A model generated the notes under the pieces. It ran no database searches, was not told where the DNA came from, and saw nothing but the letters and a program-made list of their open reading frames with translations. Positions 27,202 to 37,037 of a stretch of 64,000 bases of DNA are shown in pieces; within the stretch, counting starts at the first letter, position 1, and every line of letters starts with the position of its first letter. A program made the translations under genes and the position numbers. The stretch is from Nocardioides perillae (GTDB taxonomy: Bacteria > Actinomycetota > Actinomycetes > Propionibacteriales > Nocardioidaceae), in assembly GCF_013409425.1 (NCBI RefSeq), contig NZ_JACCAC010000001.1:310001-374000 (forward strand), read 5' to 3'.

Positions 27202-28302
27202 TCAGACGGTGTCGGCGGCCGGGGTCGTGCGGTTGTCCCAACGCAGGACGGCGCTGACGGGCTCGCCGTCGGTCTGCGCGGCCGGCACGGTGACGACGTC
27301 GGCCTGGGTGGCGGCGGCGAGCGCGACCAGCACCCGGTCGGCCGGCACCTCGCCGAGGTCGTCGGGCAGCGGCAGGCCGGGGTGGGCCGCGGGGTCGACG
27401 GTGAGCTCGCGCGCGGCCTGCAGGTCGACCAGCAGCCGGTCGACCTGACCGCGCACGAAGGCGTCGAGCACGTCGTCGAGGCCGCGGCAGCCGGTGCCGG
27501 CCTGGCCCTCGCCGGTGCCGAGCTGCTCGAGCACCTCGGCCTCCTCCTGCGCCTGCAGCGAGGCCAGCGCTGCCTCGATGCCGGTCCAGAGCGCCTCCTC
27601 GGACGAGCCCTGGGCGCGACCGCCGTCCTCGACGTGCACCACCTCGACCTGCAGGCCGTCGAGGCCGGCCTCGACGAGGCGGCGGGCGTCGCCGCCGCCG
27701 GCGAGCACGACGACGCGGCAGCCGTGCTCGCCCACGCCGCGGCGCAGTGCCTCGGCGACGTCCTCGGCGTTGTGCCGGTAGGTCTGCTCGGAGTGGCGCT
27801 GGTACTGCCGCTCGGCCATGTGGCTGGGCACCTGGTGCTCGTGGAGCGTGCGGCCGCCGACCTCGTCGGCGTCGACCCCGCGATCGTGCACGCTGGTGTG
27901 GAAGGAGACGTCGGCACCCTCGTGGTCGCAGACGGCGAGCGCGAAGGGCACGTGGCTGCCGGCGTGGGCGACCCACGGCGCGAGGTCGGGCAGCGGCCCC
28001 ACCTCGACGGCCTCCGGGAAGTGCCCGGCCCCGTGCTGGGTGTCGGCGAAGAGCACCTCGCCGCCCGCGGCGACGATCGTGCGGCGCGCCTCACCGCCCG
28101 CGCCTGGCAGCTCCTGCAGCAGCTCGCCGATCCGCTCGACCACCGCGGGCTCCACCTGCTCGGCCTCCAGCGCGTGGCGGATCGTGGTCCACCGCGACTC
28201 GAGCTGCTGGCGGGCGTCCTCGGTCGTGCGACCGACCTCCGCGTGCACGGTCACGAACGGACCGGGGCGGGTGACGACGTCCTGGACGGCGGTGAGCCTC
28301 AT
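27202..28302 (-). CDS. BaeRF-family (Rv2629/Vms1-like) release-factor-fold protein
   Basis: 366 residues. The layout fits bacterial archaeo-eukaryotic-release-factor-like proteins, represented by M. tuberculosis Rv2629: VQDVVTRPGPFVTVHAEVGR at the N-terminus, a central eRF1-domain-2-like section (HQVPSHMAERQYQRHSEQTY, then HNAEDVAEAL), and a C-terminal L7Ae/Pelota-like section with VVVLAGGGDARRLVEAGL and CRGLDDVLDAF. A ribosome-associated or tRNA-hydrolysis role is known for Vms1 relatives but not shown for this branch. AAGGAG lies 8 bases before the ATG. It is separated from the next - strand gene by 90 bp. Confidence 0.78.
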   Translation of the reverse strand: MRLTAVQDVVTRPGPFVTVHAEVGRTTEDARQQLESRWTTIRHALEAEQVEPAVVERIGELLQELPGAGGEARRTIVAAGGEVLFADTQHGAGHFPEAVEVGPLPDLAPWVAHAGSHVPFALAVCDHEGADVSFHTSVHDRGVDADEVGGRTLHEHQVPSHMAERQYQRHSEQTYRHNAEDVAEALRRGVGEHGCRVVVLAGGGDARRLVEAGLDGLQVEVVHVEDGGRAQGSSEEALWTGIEAALASLQAQEEAEVLEQLGTGEGQAGTGCRGLDDVLDAFVRGQVDRLLVDLQAARELTVDPAAHPGLPLPDDLGEVPADRVLVALAAATQADVVTVPAAQTDGEPVSAVLRWDNRTTPAADTV

Positions 28303-28392
28303 CGGGGGTGCTCCTTCGCTGGTGCGGGTACGACGGACGCTCGCGGTACCCGCTCCGGCTGCGGGCACGCCCCCGCGCAGGCAGCCCGCCGG

Positions 28393-29379
28393 CTAGAGCC
28401 CCGCGCGGTCGTGCGGGGTCTGCCAGACCGCGGGGTCGGGCCCCTGCGGGACGATCCCCGAGGGGTTGATGTCGGTGTGCACGACGTAGTAGTGCGCCTT
28501 GATCTGCTCGAAGTCGACCGTCTCGCCGAAGCCGGGGGTCTGGAAGAGGTCGCGGGCGTAGCCCCACAGCGCCGGCATCTCGGTCAGCTTGTTGCGGTTG
28601 CACTTGAAGTGGCCGTGGTAGACCGCGTCGAAGCGGGCCAGGGTGGTGAACAGCCGCACGTCGGCCTCGGTGATCGCGTCACCCATGAGGTAGCGGCGGT
28701 CGGTCAGCCGCTCCTCGAGCCAGTCCATCGCGGTCCACAGCCGCTCGTAGGCGTCGTCGTAGGCCTCCTGCGAGCCGGCGAATCCGCTGCGGTAGACGCC
28801 GTTGTTGACCTCGGTGAAGATGCGCTCCATCACCTCCTCCATCTCCTCGCGGCACTCGTCGGGCCACAGGTCGGGGGCGTCGGGGCGGTGGTGGTCGCGC
28901 CACTCGTGGAAGAGGTCGTGGGTGATCCACGGGAAGTCGTTGGTGACCAGCTCGCCGGAGGCGACCTCGACGACGGCGGGCACCGTGATGCCCTTCTCGT
29001 AGTCCGGGAAGCGGGCGAAGTAGGCCTCCTGCAGCCGCTCGATGCCGAGCACGGGGTCCTTGCCGCCCGGGTCGCGGTCGAAGGTCCACGACCGGGCGTC
29101 GTGGGTGGGTCCGGGGGTGCCGAGCGAGATCGCGTCCTCGAGGCCGAGCAGGTGGCGCACGATGAGCGAGCGGTTGGCCCACGGGCACGCCGGCGCGGCG
29201 ACGAGCCGGTAGCGGCCCGGCTCGACCGGCCACAGGCGTACGTCGGTGGGCCCGTGCTCCGGGGTGCGCGCGTCCTTCGTGATGCGGTCGGGCACGTAGT
29301 CCATGTCGCGCTCGAAGGACCCCTCCTCGCGGTAGGTCGGGGTGAGGTCGTCGCTCGCGGTGCCGCCGTCTGTCGCCAT
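28393..29379 (-). CDS. Glutathionyl/mycothiolyl-hydroquinone-reductase-type transferase
   Basis: 328 residues, the size of YqjG/ECM4 (Xi-class GST). The active-site motif is CPWANRS (after RLVAAPA); FPDYEKGITVPAVVEV and the C-terminal Tyr-rich helix IKAHYYVVHTDINPSGIVP are also diagnostic. Relatives reduce S-conjugated hydroquinones by thiol exchange. Actinobacteria generally use mycothiol rather than glutathione, so mycothiol is the likely thiol (inference). The leaderless -10 box TACGCT stands 6 bases before the ATG. Confidence 0.9.
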   Translation of the reverse strand: MATDGGTASDDLTPTYREEGSFERDMDYVPDRITKDARTPEHGPTDVRLWPVEPGRYRLVAAPACPWANRSLIVRHLLGLEDAISLGTPGPTHDARSWTFDRDPGGKDPVLGIERLQEAYFARFPDYEKGITVPAVVEVASGELVTNDFPWITHDLFHEWRDHHRPDAPDLWPDECREEMEEVMERIFTEVNNGVYRSGFAGSQEAYDDAYERLWTAMDWLEERLTDRRYLMGDAITEADVRLFTTLARFDAVYHGHFKCNRNKLTEMPALWGYARDLFQTPGFGETVDFEQIKAHYYVVHTDINPSGIVPQGPDPAVWQTPHDRAGL

Positions 29380-29385
29380 GGCGCC

Positions 29386-29391
29386 AGCGTA
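29386..29391 (-). promoter_or_regulatory. -10 box of a leaderless promoter (hydroquinone-reductase gene)
   Basis: On the - strand TACGCT (29391 to 29386) ends 6 bases before the ATG at 29379. Confidence 0.45.
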
Positions 29392-29403
29392 GGCAGCGGT
29401 CGG

Positions 29404-29856
29404 CTACTGGACGATGACCCAGCCGCCGCCCTCGCGCACCAGGTCGAAGGCGAAGCTCTGCTCGGCACCGCCGTCGGTGAAGGTGCCCGCGACCCGGGCG
29501 ACCGCTGCGTCCCCGGTGCCCTCGACCTCGGTGGCGGTCACCGTGAGCCCCCCGAGCCGCTCGGCGCCGAAGAGCGCCGACTGCCGGCACGGGGCCTGGC
29601 CCATCTCGGCGCGGTCGGCGGCGCTGAAGGTGGCGAGGTACGCCGGGCAGTCGCCCTCGCGGAGCGCCTCGAAGTTGGCGCGCACCACCGCGGCCGGGTC
29701 GTCGCCGCCGCGGTCGTCGGCCCGCAGCGCCCCGAGCAGCAGGACGGTCGCGCCCGCCACCACCACGAAGACCGCGAGCAGCACCGCGCCGCCCACCACG
29801 AGGCGCACCCGGCCACCGGGCGCGAGCGGGTCGGCGTGGGGGTCCGGGTCGGGCAC
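29404..29856 (-). CDS. Membrane-anchored protein with NTF2-like domain, unknown function
   Basis: 150 residues. A short Pro/Asp-rich cytoplasmic N-terminus and one membrane helix (about 20-42, VVGGAVLLAVFVVVAGATVLL) are followed by an outer domain of about 105 residues (PAAVVRANFEALREGDCPAY, then the strand-rich half to the C-terminus). The pattern resembles DUF4878/SnoaL-like NTF2 folds. Two cysteines (in GDCPAY and APCRQS) could form a disulfide. The start is GTG 29856; longer versions would read into the divergent DUF881 promoter region. Function not recognised. Confidence 0.6.
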   Translation of the reverse strand: MPDPDPHADPLAPGGRVRLVVGGAVLLAVFVVVAGATVLLLGALRADDRGGDDPAAVVRANFEALREGDCPAYLATFSAADRAEMGQAPCRQSALFGAERLGGLTVTATEVEGTGDAAVARVAGTFTDGGAEQSFAFDLVREGGGWVIVQ

Positions 29857-30001
29857 CGGGCCAGGATGCCAGCACGGACCGGCCGGGACGGATCGACGCT
29901 GCGGGGCGGGCAGCGGCGGCCCCGGGGCGGTCGGGCCCGCTGTGCGACCATCGACCCGACGCCGGACCACGACGAGCACCGCACGAGGGGAGCGCGCCCG
30001 G

Positions 30002-30727
30002 ATGATGCGCCTGCTGGCCGCGGCCCTGCTGGCCGTGCTCGGGCTCGCGCTCACGGCGCAGGTGCAGACGCGCCAGGACGACGACTCGCTCGCCGGCTAC
30101 CGCGAGCAGGACCTGCTCTCGCTCGTGACCGGCCTCGGCGGCAGCACCGGGCGCACCCAGCGCGACCTCGCCGACCTGCGGACCACCCAGGAGGAGCTGC
30201 GCGAGGAGCTCGCGGAGGCCCGGCTCGCGCTCGCCGCCGCCGAGGAGCGCAGCGGACCGCTCTCGGTGCTGGCCGGCACCGCCCCCGCGGCAGGCGCGGG
30301 GGTGGTCGTGCGGGTGCTCGACCCGGAGGCCCAGGTGCCCTCCGAGCTGCTCCTCGACCTGGTGCAGGACCTGCGCGCCGCCGGCGCCGAGGCGATCGAG
30401 GTCAACGGCCAGGTGCGGCTGGGGGCGGACAGCTGGTTCGCCGGCGAGGCCGGCGGCCTGGTCGTCGACGGCGTCGAGCTGGCACGGCCCTACGTGCTCG
30501 AGGTCGTCGGTCGCACCGGGCCGCTGGAGGGCGCGCTGGTCTTCCCGCAGGGCGGGGCCGACCGGATGCGCGAGCGTGGCGCGGTGGTGACGGGCCGGGC
30601 GCTCGAGCGCGTCGAGGTCGAGTCGACCCGCGGCCTGGGCCAGCTGCGCCGCGCCGAGCCCGTCGGCCCGACCCTGCCGGGCCTCGCCTCGCAGTCGTCG
30701 GGCCCGCAGCCGGAGGGCTCGCCGTGA
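30002..30727 (+). CDS. DUF881 membrane protein (first of two)
   Basis: 241 residues. An N-terminal membrane helix (3-21), a predicted coiled coil (about 55-85, TTQEELREELAEARLALAAA), then the DUF881 domain with LLLDLVQDLRAAGAEAIEVN and PYVLEVVGRTGPLEGAL. The family (M. tuberculosis Rv1823/Rv1825 type) is thought to act near the cell envelope or division site, with no defined biochemistry. ATG 30002 is directly followed by a second ATG. It overlaps the second DUF881 gene by 4 bases. The small basic protein gene that separates the pair in mycobacteria is missing here. Confidence 0.85.
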   Translation: MMRLLAAALLAVLGLALTAQVQTRQDDDSLAGYREQDLLSLVTGLGGSTGRTQRDLADLRTTQEELREELAEARLALAAAEERSGPLSVLAGTAPAAGAGVVVRVLDPEAQVPSELLLDLVQDLRAAGAEAIEVNGQVRLGADSWFAGEAGGLVVDGVELARPYVLEVVGRTGPLEGALVFPQGGADRMRERGAVVTGRALERVEVESTRGLGQLRRAEPVGPTLPGLASQSSGPQPEGSP

Positions 30728-31734
30728 CCCCGTTGCGCGACCGCGTCCCCCGGTTGAGCCCCGAGCTGCGCGAGCGGCTCGAGCTCGACCGGCTCCGCCG
30801 CCGCCCCGCGGCCCCCGACGAGCGGCACCCCCTGCGCCAGCAGGTGCAGGCCTACCCCTCCCTCCTCGACCAGGTGCTCGGCTCCGCGCTCGAGCCCGAC
30901 TACGTCGCCGCCGCCCGCCGGCGCGACGAGCGGGCGCGCGAGGCCGCCACCGGTGCCCCCGCCGACGACGCGGCGACCGGCGGCGGTGCGGAGCGGCGTA
31001 CGCCGGGGCGCGCGCGCCTCGCCTCCGTGCTGGTCCTCGCCGTCTTCGCCGTGCTGGTCGCCACCGCGGTGCGGGAGACCGCCGCCGACGCCCCGACCGA
31101 TGCGCTCGTGCGCGAGACGCTCGTGCGCGAGGCGGGCGAGCGGCGCACGGAGCTCGCCGAGCTGCAGAGCCTCGTCGCCGAGACCCGCCGCGACAACGCC
31201 GAGCTCTCCTCGGAGCTGCGGCAGGCCCGTGCCCTGCGCAGCGAGGCGGTGGGCGACCTGCGGGCGCTGGCGGCCGCGGCGGGCTTCCAGGCGGTGTCGG
31301 GCGAGGGGCTGCGGTGGACCGTCCGCAACGAGCCCGACGAGCTGGGCGGCGACCTGGTCGCGGCCAACGAGCTGGCCTACCTCGTCAACGGGCTGTGGGA
31401 GGCCGGCGCCGAGGCGATCGCGGTCAACGGGCAGCGGCTGACCGCACGCAGCGCGATCACCCAGTCGGGGCGCGGCATCAACGTCAACGGCTCCCCGCTG
31501 ACGGCGCCCTTCGTGGTGTCGGTCGTCGGCGACCCCCGCACGCTCGAGTCGCTCTTCGCCGAGACCCGGTCGGGCTACCTCTGGCTGCTCACCGTCGACA
31601 CCCTCGGCTTCCCCGTCACCGTCGAGCGCGACGACGAGCTGCTGTTGCCCGCGGCCCGCGAGGGCCTGCTCGCCACCTGCGGCTCCTGCGACCCCGAGGA
31701 GCAGGTCGCCCCCGGTGGCCAGACCGACGACTGA
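30724..31734 (+). CDS. DUF881 membrane protein (second of two)
   Basis: 336 residues. A cytoplasmic Arg-rich N-terminus of about 95 residues, one membrane helix (about 99-117, LASVLVLAVFAVLVATAV), a coiled coil (about 130-175) and the DUF881 domain (LAYLVNGLWEAGAEAIAVNG, RGINVNGSPLTAPFVVSVVG). The C-terminus carries a CGSC pair. It is longer than its partner because of the N-terminal region. GTG start overlapping the previous stop (GTGA), so the two are co-translated and may form one complex. Confidence 0.85.
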   Translation: MTPLRDRVPRLSPELRERLELDRLRRRPAAPDERHPLRQQVQAYPSLLDQVLGSALEPDYVAAARRRDERAREAATGAPADDAATGGGAERRTPGRARLASVLVLAVFAVLVATAVRETAADAPTDALVRETLVREAGERRTELAELQSLVAETRRDNAELSSELRQARALRSEAVGDLRALAAAAGFQAVSGEGLRWTVRNEPDELGGDLVAANELAYLVNGLWEAGAEAIAVNGQRLTARSAITQSGRGINVNGSPLTAPFVVSVVGDPRTLESLFAETRSGYLWLLTVDTLGFPVTVERDDELLLPAAREGLLATCGSCDPEEQVAPGGQTDD

Positions 31735-31788
31735 CGACCCGGCCCTGCGCGGGGCCGACGACACGACGACGAAGGACGAGGAGCACGC

Positions 31789-32589
31789 GTGCACGGAGTG
31801 GTGGAGGAGACCACGCGGCTGACGCCGTCGATGGTGCGGGTGGTGCTGGGCGGCGACGGGCTCGCCGACTTCCGGCCGGCCGACGGCACCGATGCCTACG
31901 TCAACCTGGCGTTCGCGCCGGAGGGCGCGCCGTACGGCCCGGTCTTCGACCCGCGCGCGGTGCGCGACGAGCACGGGGCGGCGTGGGCGCCGGCACGCCG
32001 GCGCTACAGCGTGCGGGCGTGGGACGAGGCGACCCGGCGACTCACGCTGGACTTCGTGGTGCACGGCGACACCGGCGTGGCCGGGCGGTGGGCGACCCAC
32101 GCGCAGCCGGGTGACGTGCTGGTGCTGGAGGGCCCGAGCAGCGGCTACCGGCCCGACCCGGACGCCGAGTGGCACCTGATGGTCGGTGACGAGTCCGCGC
32201 TGCCCGCGATCGCGGCCTCGCTCGAGGCGGTGCCGGAGGGGCGGCCCGTCGTCGTGCGGCTCGTCTGCGACGACGCCGACCACGAGCTGCCGCTGACGAC
32301 CCCCGGCGACCTCGACCTGGTGTGGCTGCACCGGGCCGGGGCCGACGACCCGACCTCGCTGCTCGCCGACTCGCTCGCCGCGCTCGAGGCGCCCGCCGGC
32401 ACGGTGCACGCCTTCGTGCACGGCGAGGCCGACGAGGTGCGCGCGGCGCGCCGGCACCTGCTCGGCGAGCGTGGGCTCGAGCGCGCGCAGATGTCGTGCT
32501 CGCCCTACTGGCGCCGCACCCTCACCGACGAGGCGTGGCGCGCGCAGAAGAAGGCCTACGTCGCGCAGATGGAGTCCGACGTGCCCTGA
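31789..32589 (+). CDS. Siderophore-interacting FAD-binding protein (SIP family)
   Basis: 266 residues. FAD_binding_9/SIP features: RRRYSVRAWDEATRRLTLDF (flavin-binding RxYSxR), HGDTGVAGRWATHAQPGD, the GPSSGYRPDP turn, then the NAD(P)H-binding half with LMVGDESALPAIAASLE and the C-terminal SPYWRRTLTDEAWR. Relatives (ViuB/YqjH) reduce ferric siderophores in the cytoplasm to release iron. No siderophore transport genes are adjacent. GTG start with GAGGAG upstream. It is convergent with hisC. Confidence 0.88.
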   Translation: MHGVVEETTRLTPSMVRVVLGGDGLADFRPADGTDAYVNLAFAPEGAPYGPVFDPRAVRDEHGAAWAPARRRYSVRAWDEATRRLTLDFVVHGDTGVAGRWATHAQPGDVLVLEGPSSGYRPDPDAEWHLMVGDESALPAIAASLEAVPEGRPVVVRLVCDDADHELPLTTPGDLDLVWLHRAGADDPTSLLADSLAALEAPAGTVHAFVHGEADEVRAARRHLLGERGLERAQMSCSPYWRRTLTDEAWRAQKKAYVAQMESDVP

Positions 32590-32599
32590 GACGGGCCGG

Positions 32600-32620
32600 T
32601 GACCCCTCGCCGAGGGGTCA
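32600..32620. terminator. Hairpin between convergent genes, overlapping a stop codon
   Basis: TGACCCCTC (32600-32608), loop GCC, GAGGGGTCA (32612-32620). The right arm includes the stop codon of hisC on the - strand. The arm sequence TGACCCCTCG also forms the centre of the 26-bp array repeats at 58.9 and 60.6 kb. Confidence 0.6.
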
Positions 32621-33694
32621 GGCGGGTGGCGGGAAGTCGCGCGCCAGGGCGACGACGCGGTCGTTGGCCTCGGCCTCCCCGATGCTCACGCGGGCGCCCT
32701 CGCCGGCGAAGGGGCGCACGACGACGCCGCGCTCGTCGGCCGCGGCAGCGAAGTCGAGCGTGCGCTCCCCGAGCTCGAACCACACGAAGTTGCCCTGTGC
32801 GTCGGGCACCCGCCACCCGGCCTCGCGCACCCCGGCCAGCACCCGGTCGCGCTCGGCGACCAGGGCGTCGACCCGCTCGAGCAGCTCCGCCTCGGCGGCC
32901 AGCGAGGCGATGGCCGCGGCCTGTGCGACGGTCGACACGCCGAAGGGCAGCGACACCGCCCGCAGCGCGCCGGCGACCGGCTCCGGCGCCACCGCGAAGC
33001 CGACCCGCAGCGCCGCGAGGCCGTAGGCCTTCGAGAAGGTGCGGGTGACCACGACGTTGTCGTGGCGGGCCTGGGTGGCGACGCCGTCGACGGGGTCGGG
33101 CGTGCGCACGAACTCGGCGTACGCCTCGTCGACGACGACCAGCACCCGCTGCGGCACCTGCGCCAGGAAGGCGTCGAGCTCGGCCTGGGTCACCGCCGGG
33201 CCCGTGGGGTTGTTGGGCGTGCAGACCAGGACGACCTTGGTGCGCTCGGTGACGGCCGCGGCCATCGCGTCGAGGTCGTGGCGACCGTCCGCGAGCACCG
33301 GCACCCTGACCGAGACGGCGCCGGCGGCGGCGATCGCGATCGGGTAGGCCTCGAAGGAGCGCCACGCGTGCACGACCTCGTCGCCCGGGTCGCAGAAGGC
33401 GGCGAGCAGCTGGTAGATCAGCGCCACCGACCCGGTGGCGACGCTGAGCCGCTCGACCGGCACGTCGAAGCGGTCGGCGAGCGCGGCGTACAGCGCGGTG
33501 CTGCCCATGTCGGGGTAGCGGTTGACCTGCCCCACCGCCGCGACCGCCGCCTCGAGCACGCCGGGGAGCGGGGGGTAGGGGTTCTCGTTGGACGACAGCT
33601 TGAAGGTCGTCATCCCCTCGCGCGCCGTCGGCGGTCGGCCGGGCACGTAGGCGGGGATCTGCAGGACGTTCGGGCGTGGCTGAGGGTGGGCCAT
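32618..33694 (-). CDS. Histidinol-phosphate/aromatic aminotransferase (HisC/Pat type)
   Basis: 358 residues. PLP aminotransferase class [19 protein letters not shown] at the N-terminus, [38 protein letters not shown], and the PLP lysine in [16 protein letters not shown], with a C-terminal [13 protein letters not shown]. The N-terminal SSNENP pattern is typical of the Pat group (aromatic amino acids) as well as HisC. There are no histidine genes nearby, which favours Pat. ATG 33694 has a leaderless -10 box (TAGGTT) 7 bases upstream. Confidence 0.85.
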   Translation of the reverse strand: MAHPQPRPNVLQIPAYVPGRPPTAREGMTTFKLSSNENPYPPLPGVLEAAVAAVGQVNRYPDMGSTALYAALADRFDVPVERLSVATGSVALIYQLLAAFCDPGDEVVHAWRSFEAYPIAIAAAGAVSVRVPVLADGRHDLDAMAAAVTERTKVVLVCTPNNPTGPAVTQAELDAFLAQVPQRVLVVVDEAYAEFVRTPDPVDGVATQARHDNVVVTRTFSKAYGLAALRVGFAVAPEPVAGALRAVSLPFGVSTVAQAAAIASLAAEAELLERVDALVAERDRVLAGVREAGWRVPDAQGNFVWFELGERTLDFAAAADERGVVVRPFAGEGARVSIGEAEANDRVVALARDFPPPA

Positions 33695-33701
33695 GGGGCG
33701 C

Positions 33702-33707
33702 AACCTA
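33702..33707 (-). promoter_or_regulatory. -10 box of a leaderless promoter (aminotransferase)
   Basis: TAGGTT on the - strand (33707 to 33702) ends 7 bases before the ATG at 33694. It overlaps the end of the VanZ-like gene. Confidence 0.45.
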
Positions 33708-34262
33708 CCGCCGGCGCCACGGGCGCAGCGCCCAGGCGGCGAGCAGCCCGAGCAGCGCGCCGAGAGCGGCCCCGGCCACGTTGTCGACGAGGTCGGTGAC
33801 GTCGCAGGCGCGGTCGAGCCGCGCCAGCACCAGCTGGGCGGCCTCGATGCCCACCGAGTACGCCGCCAGGGCGGCCACCACGACCGGCACCGTGACGACC
33901 ACCGACCGGGCGTCGCGCCACCGCGCGAGGGCGAGCACGCCGAGGGCGCCGGACGGCACGAACAGCACGGCGTTGAGGGCGCGCTGCCCACCGGGGAACA
34001 GCCAGAAGCCCTCGGGCGCCGGGCCGCCGTAGTCCAGCGAGCAGGCGGTCTGCGCCTCCTCGGCCGGCACCCACCCCGGCGCGCCCTGCGCCGGCACGAG
34101 GGTCACCAGCGCGACCACGACGAGCGACCACAGCAGGCCCGCCCACGCCCACCCCGCCACCGGCCCGAGGCGCCGCGCGAGCCCCGCACCGGCGGGCGCG
34201 GCCAGCAGCCCGGCGAGCACCGCGCCGAGCAGCATCACGCCCACGCCGCCGAAGGGGACCAC
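33705..34262 (-). CDS. VanZ-like membrane protein
   Basis: 185 residues with about five membrane helices. The VanZ family pattern is present: [18 protein letters not shown] (helix with conserved Asn-x-x-x-F/L-P-x-G), [20 protein letters not shown] (Glu and Gln) and [19 protein letters not shown] (Asp-x-x-x-N). VanZ itself gives low-level teicoplanin resistance by an unknown route; most homologues are uncharacterised. GTG start is leaderless (TAGCGT box 6 bases upstream). Confidence 0.8.
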   Translation of the reverse strand: MVPFGGVGVMLLGAVLAGLLAAPAGAGLARRLGPVAGWAWAGLLWSLVVVALVTLVPAQGAPGWVPAEEAQTACSLDYGGPAPEGFWLFPGGQRALNAVLFVPSGALGVLALARWRDARSVVVTVPVVVAALAAYSVGIEAAQLVLARLDRACDVTDLVDNVAGAALGALLGLLAAWALRPWRRR

Positions 34263-34268
34263 GGCGCC

Positions 34269-34274
34269 ACGCTA
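34269..34274 (-). promoter_or_regulatory. -10 box of a leaderless promoter (VanZ gene)
   Basis: TAGCGT on the - strand (34274 to 34269) ends 6 bases before the GTG at 34262. Confidence 0.5.
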
Positions 34275-34313
34275 CGAGTGCCGCCCGCCGAGCCGTCCCC
34301 CGCCCCCGACCGA

Positions 34314-34373
34314 TCAATTGCTGGGTTGTCGCCCGCTTACTGACTGGTAACCGGGCGACAACTCAGCAATTGA
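34314..34373. repeat. Dispersed palindromic repeat, family 1, copy A
   Basis: 22-base arms 34314-34335 and 34352-34373 with one G-T pair and a 16-base loop. The left arm contains CAATTGCTGGGTTGTCGCCC. Near-identical to the element at 45299. Here it lies in a divergent promoter gap, so it is not a terminator for either neighbour. Confidence 0.85.
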
Positions 34374-34414
34374 CGAGCAGCGGCGCCCGACCCCAACGAC
34401 GCGGGGGTCGCTCC

Positions 34415-34420
34415 TAGGGT
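34415..34420 (+). promoter_or_regulatory. -10 box of a leaderless promoter (phage-holin IV-type gene)
   Basis: TAGGGT ends 7 bases before the ATG at 34428. This supports that ATG over the GTG at 34419, which lies inside the box. Confidence 0.5.
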
Positions 34421-34427
34421 GGGACCC

Positions 34428-34817
34428 ATGAGGTTCCTGACCTGGCTGCTCACCCACGCGGCCGCGCTGGCGGTCGCGACGTGGCTGCTCGACGGCATCC
34501 GCATCGTCGGGCCGCGCTCGGGCACCGCCGAGCTGCAGGAGAAGCTGCTGCCGCTGCTGCTCGTCGCGCTGATCCTCGGCGTGGTGACGGCGGTGGTGAA
34601 GCCGGTCGTCACCTTCTTCTCGATCCCCTTCATCGTGCTCACCCTGGGGCTCTTCCTGCTCGTGGTGAACGCCGCGATGCTGCTGCTGACGGGGTGGATC
34701 GCGGAGCAGGCGGGCCTCGGCTTCCGCGTCGACGGCTTCCGGACGGCGGTGCTCGGCGCCGTGGTCATCACGCTGACGACCTGGGCCGTCGACGGGCTGG
34801 TGGGCCGCCGTGACTGA
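34428..34817 (+). CDS. Four-TM phage-holin-superfamily IV protein (DUF360)
   Basis: 129 residues, four membrane helices (about 4-22, 40-58, 63-86, 103-124). The sequence between helices 2 and 3 (ILGVVTAVVKPVVTFFSIPF, then IVLTLGLFLLVVNAAMLLL) is the core of the Mycobacterial 4-TMS phage-holin family (YvlD/DUF360). It is a chromosomal membrane protein of unknown role, not a prophage sign. It overlaps the phosphatase gene by 8 bases, making the first gene of a three-gene operon. Confidence 0.82.
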   Translation: MRFLTWLLTHAAALAVATWLLDGIRIVGPRSGTAELQEKLLPLLLVALILGVVTAVVKPVVTFFSIPFIVLTLGLFLLVVNAAMLLLTGWIAEQAGLGFRVDGFRTAVLGAVVITLTTWAVDGLVGRRD

Positions 34818-35387
34818 CACCGCCGCCGCGGCCACCCCGGTCTCCCACCCGCTGCCCCCGGCGCCCGCCCCGCGCGCGCCGGGAACCTACCGCGTGGCCC
34901 TGGTCTGCCTGGGCAACATCTGCCGCTCGCCGATGGCCGACGTCGTGCTGCAGGAGCGCTTGGCCGACCTCGGCCTCGCGGAGCAGGTGCGGGTCCGCAG
35001 CGCCGGCACCGGCGGCTGGCACGTCGGTCGCCCGATGGACGACCGCGCGGCCGCGACGCTGCGCCACCACGGCTACGACCCCGACCGCCACCGCGCGCAA
35101 CAGGCCGACGCCGCCTGGCTCGACGACGACCTCGTGCTGGCGATGGACGAGACCAACCTCGCCGACCTCCGGGAGCTCGCGGCCGGCCCCGGCGTGCCCG
35201 ACCCCGCGCGGCTGCGCCTCTTCCGCGACTTCGACCCCGTCGAGCCCGGTGTCGCCGTCGCCGACCCGTACTACGGTGGGGACGACGGCTTCGGGGAGGT
35301 GCTGGCGGTGGTGGAGCGCACGTCCGCGGTGCTGGCCGCGGCCATCGGCCGGGCCCTCGGGTCGGCGCCGGAGCACCCGGGGCAGCC

Positions 35388-35391
<4 letters not shown>
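34810..35391 (+). CDS. Low-molecular-weight phosphotyrosine-phosphatase family protein
   Basis: 193 residues: a Pro/Ala-rich N-terminal tail of about 25 residues, then the LMW-PTP domain with the P-loop CLGNICRS (nucleophile Cys33, Arg39) and the general acid Asp in VADPYYGG. The GTG start overlaps the upstream membrane protein, and the TGA overlaps the fructosamine-kinase-family start (GTGA). LMW-PTP proteins partnered with this kinase family have been shown to act as ribulosamine/erythrulosamine 5-phosphatases, so a protein-deglycation role is more likely here than tyrosine dephosphorylation (inference from context). Confidence 0.9.
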
Positions 35392-36281
<890 letters not shown>

Positions 36282-36326
36282 GGCCCGCGACCGATCTTCA
36301 GCGCCTGCTCAGGCGGGGGTGGGATC

Positions 36327-37037
<711 letters not shown>

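Noticed and set aside
27175..31734. A 1519-codon open frame on the + strand, and similar very long frames (720-3755, 35249-38644, 43369-46119, 45522-48722)
   Set aside because: Shadow frames of real genes caused by extreme GC; the real genes within them have clear domains and starts in other frames or further downstream.
11736..34817. Prophage, suggested by two holin-family proteins (11736-12137 and 34428-34817)
   Set aside because: Both belong to chromosomal actinobacterial membrane families; no integrase, capsid, tail or lysin genes nearby.
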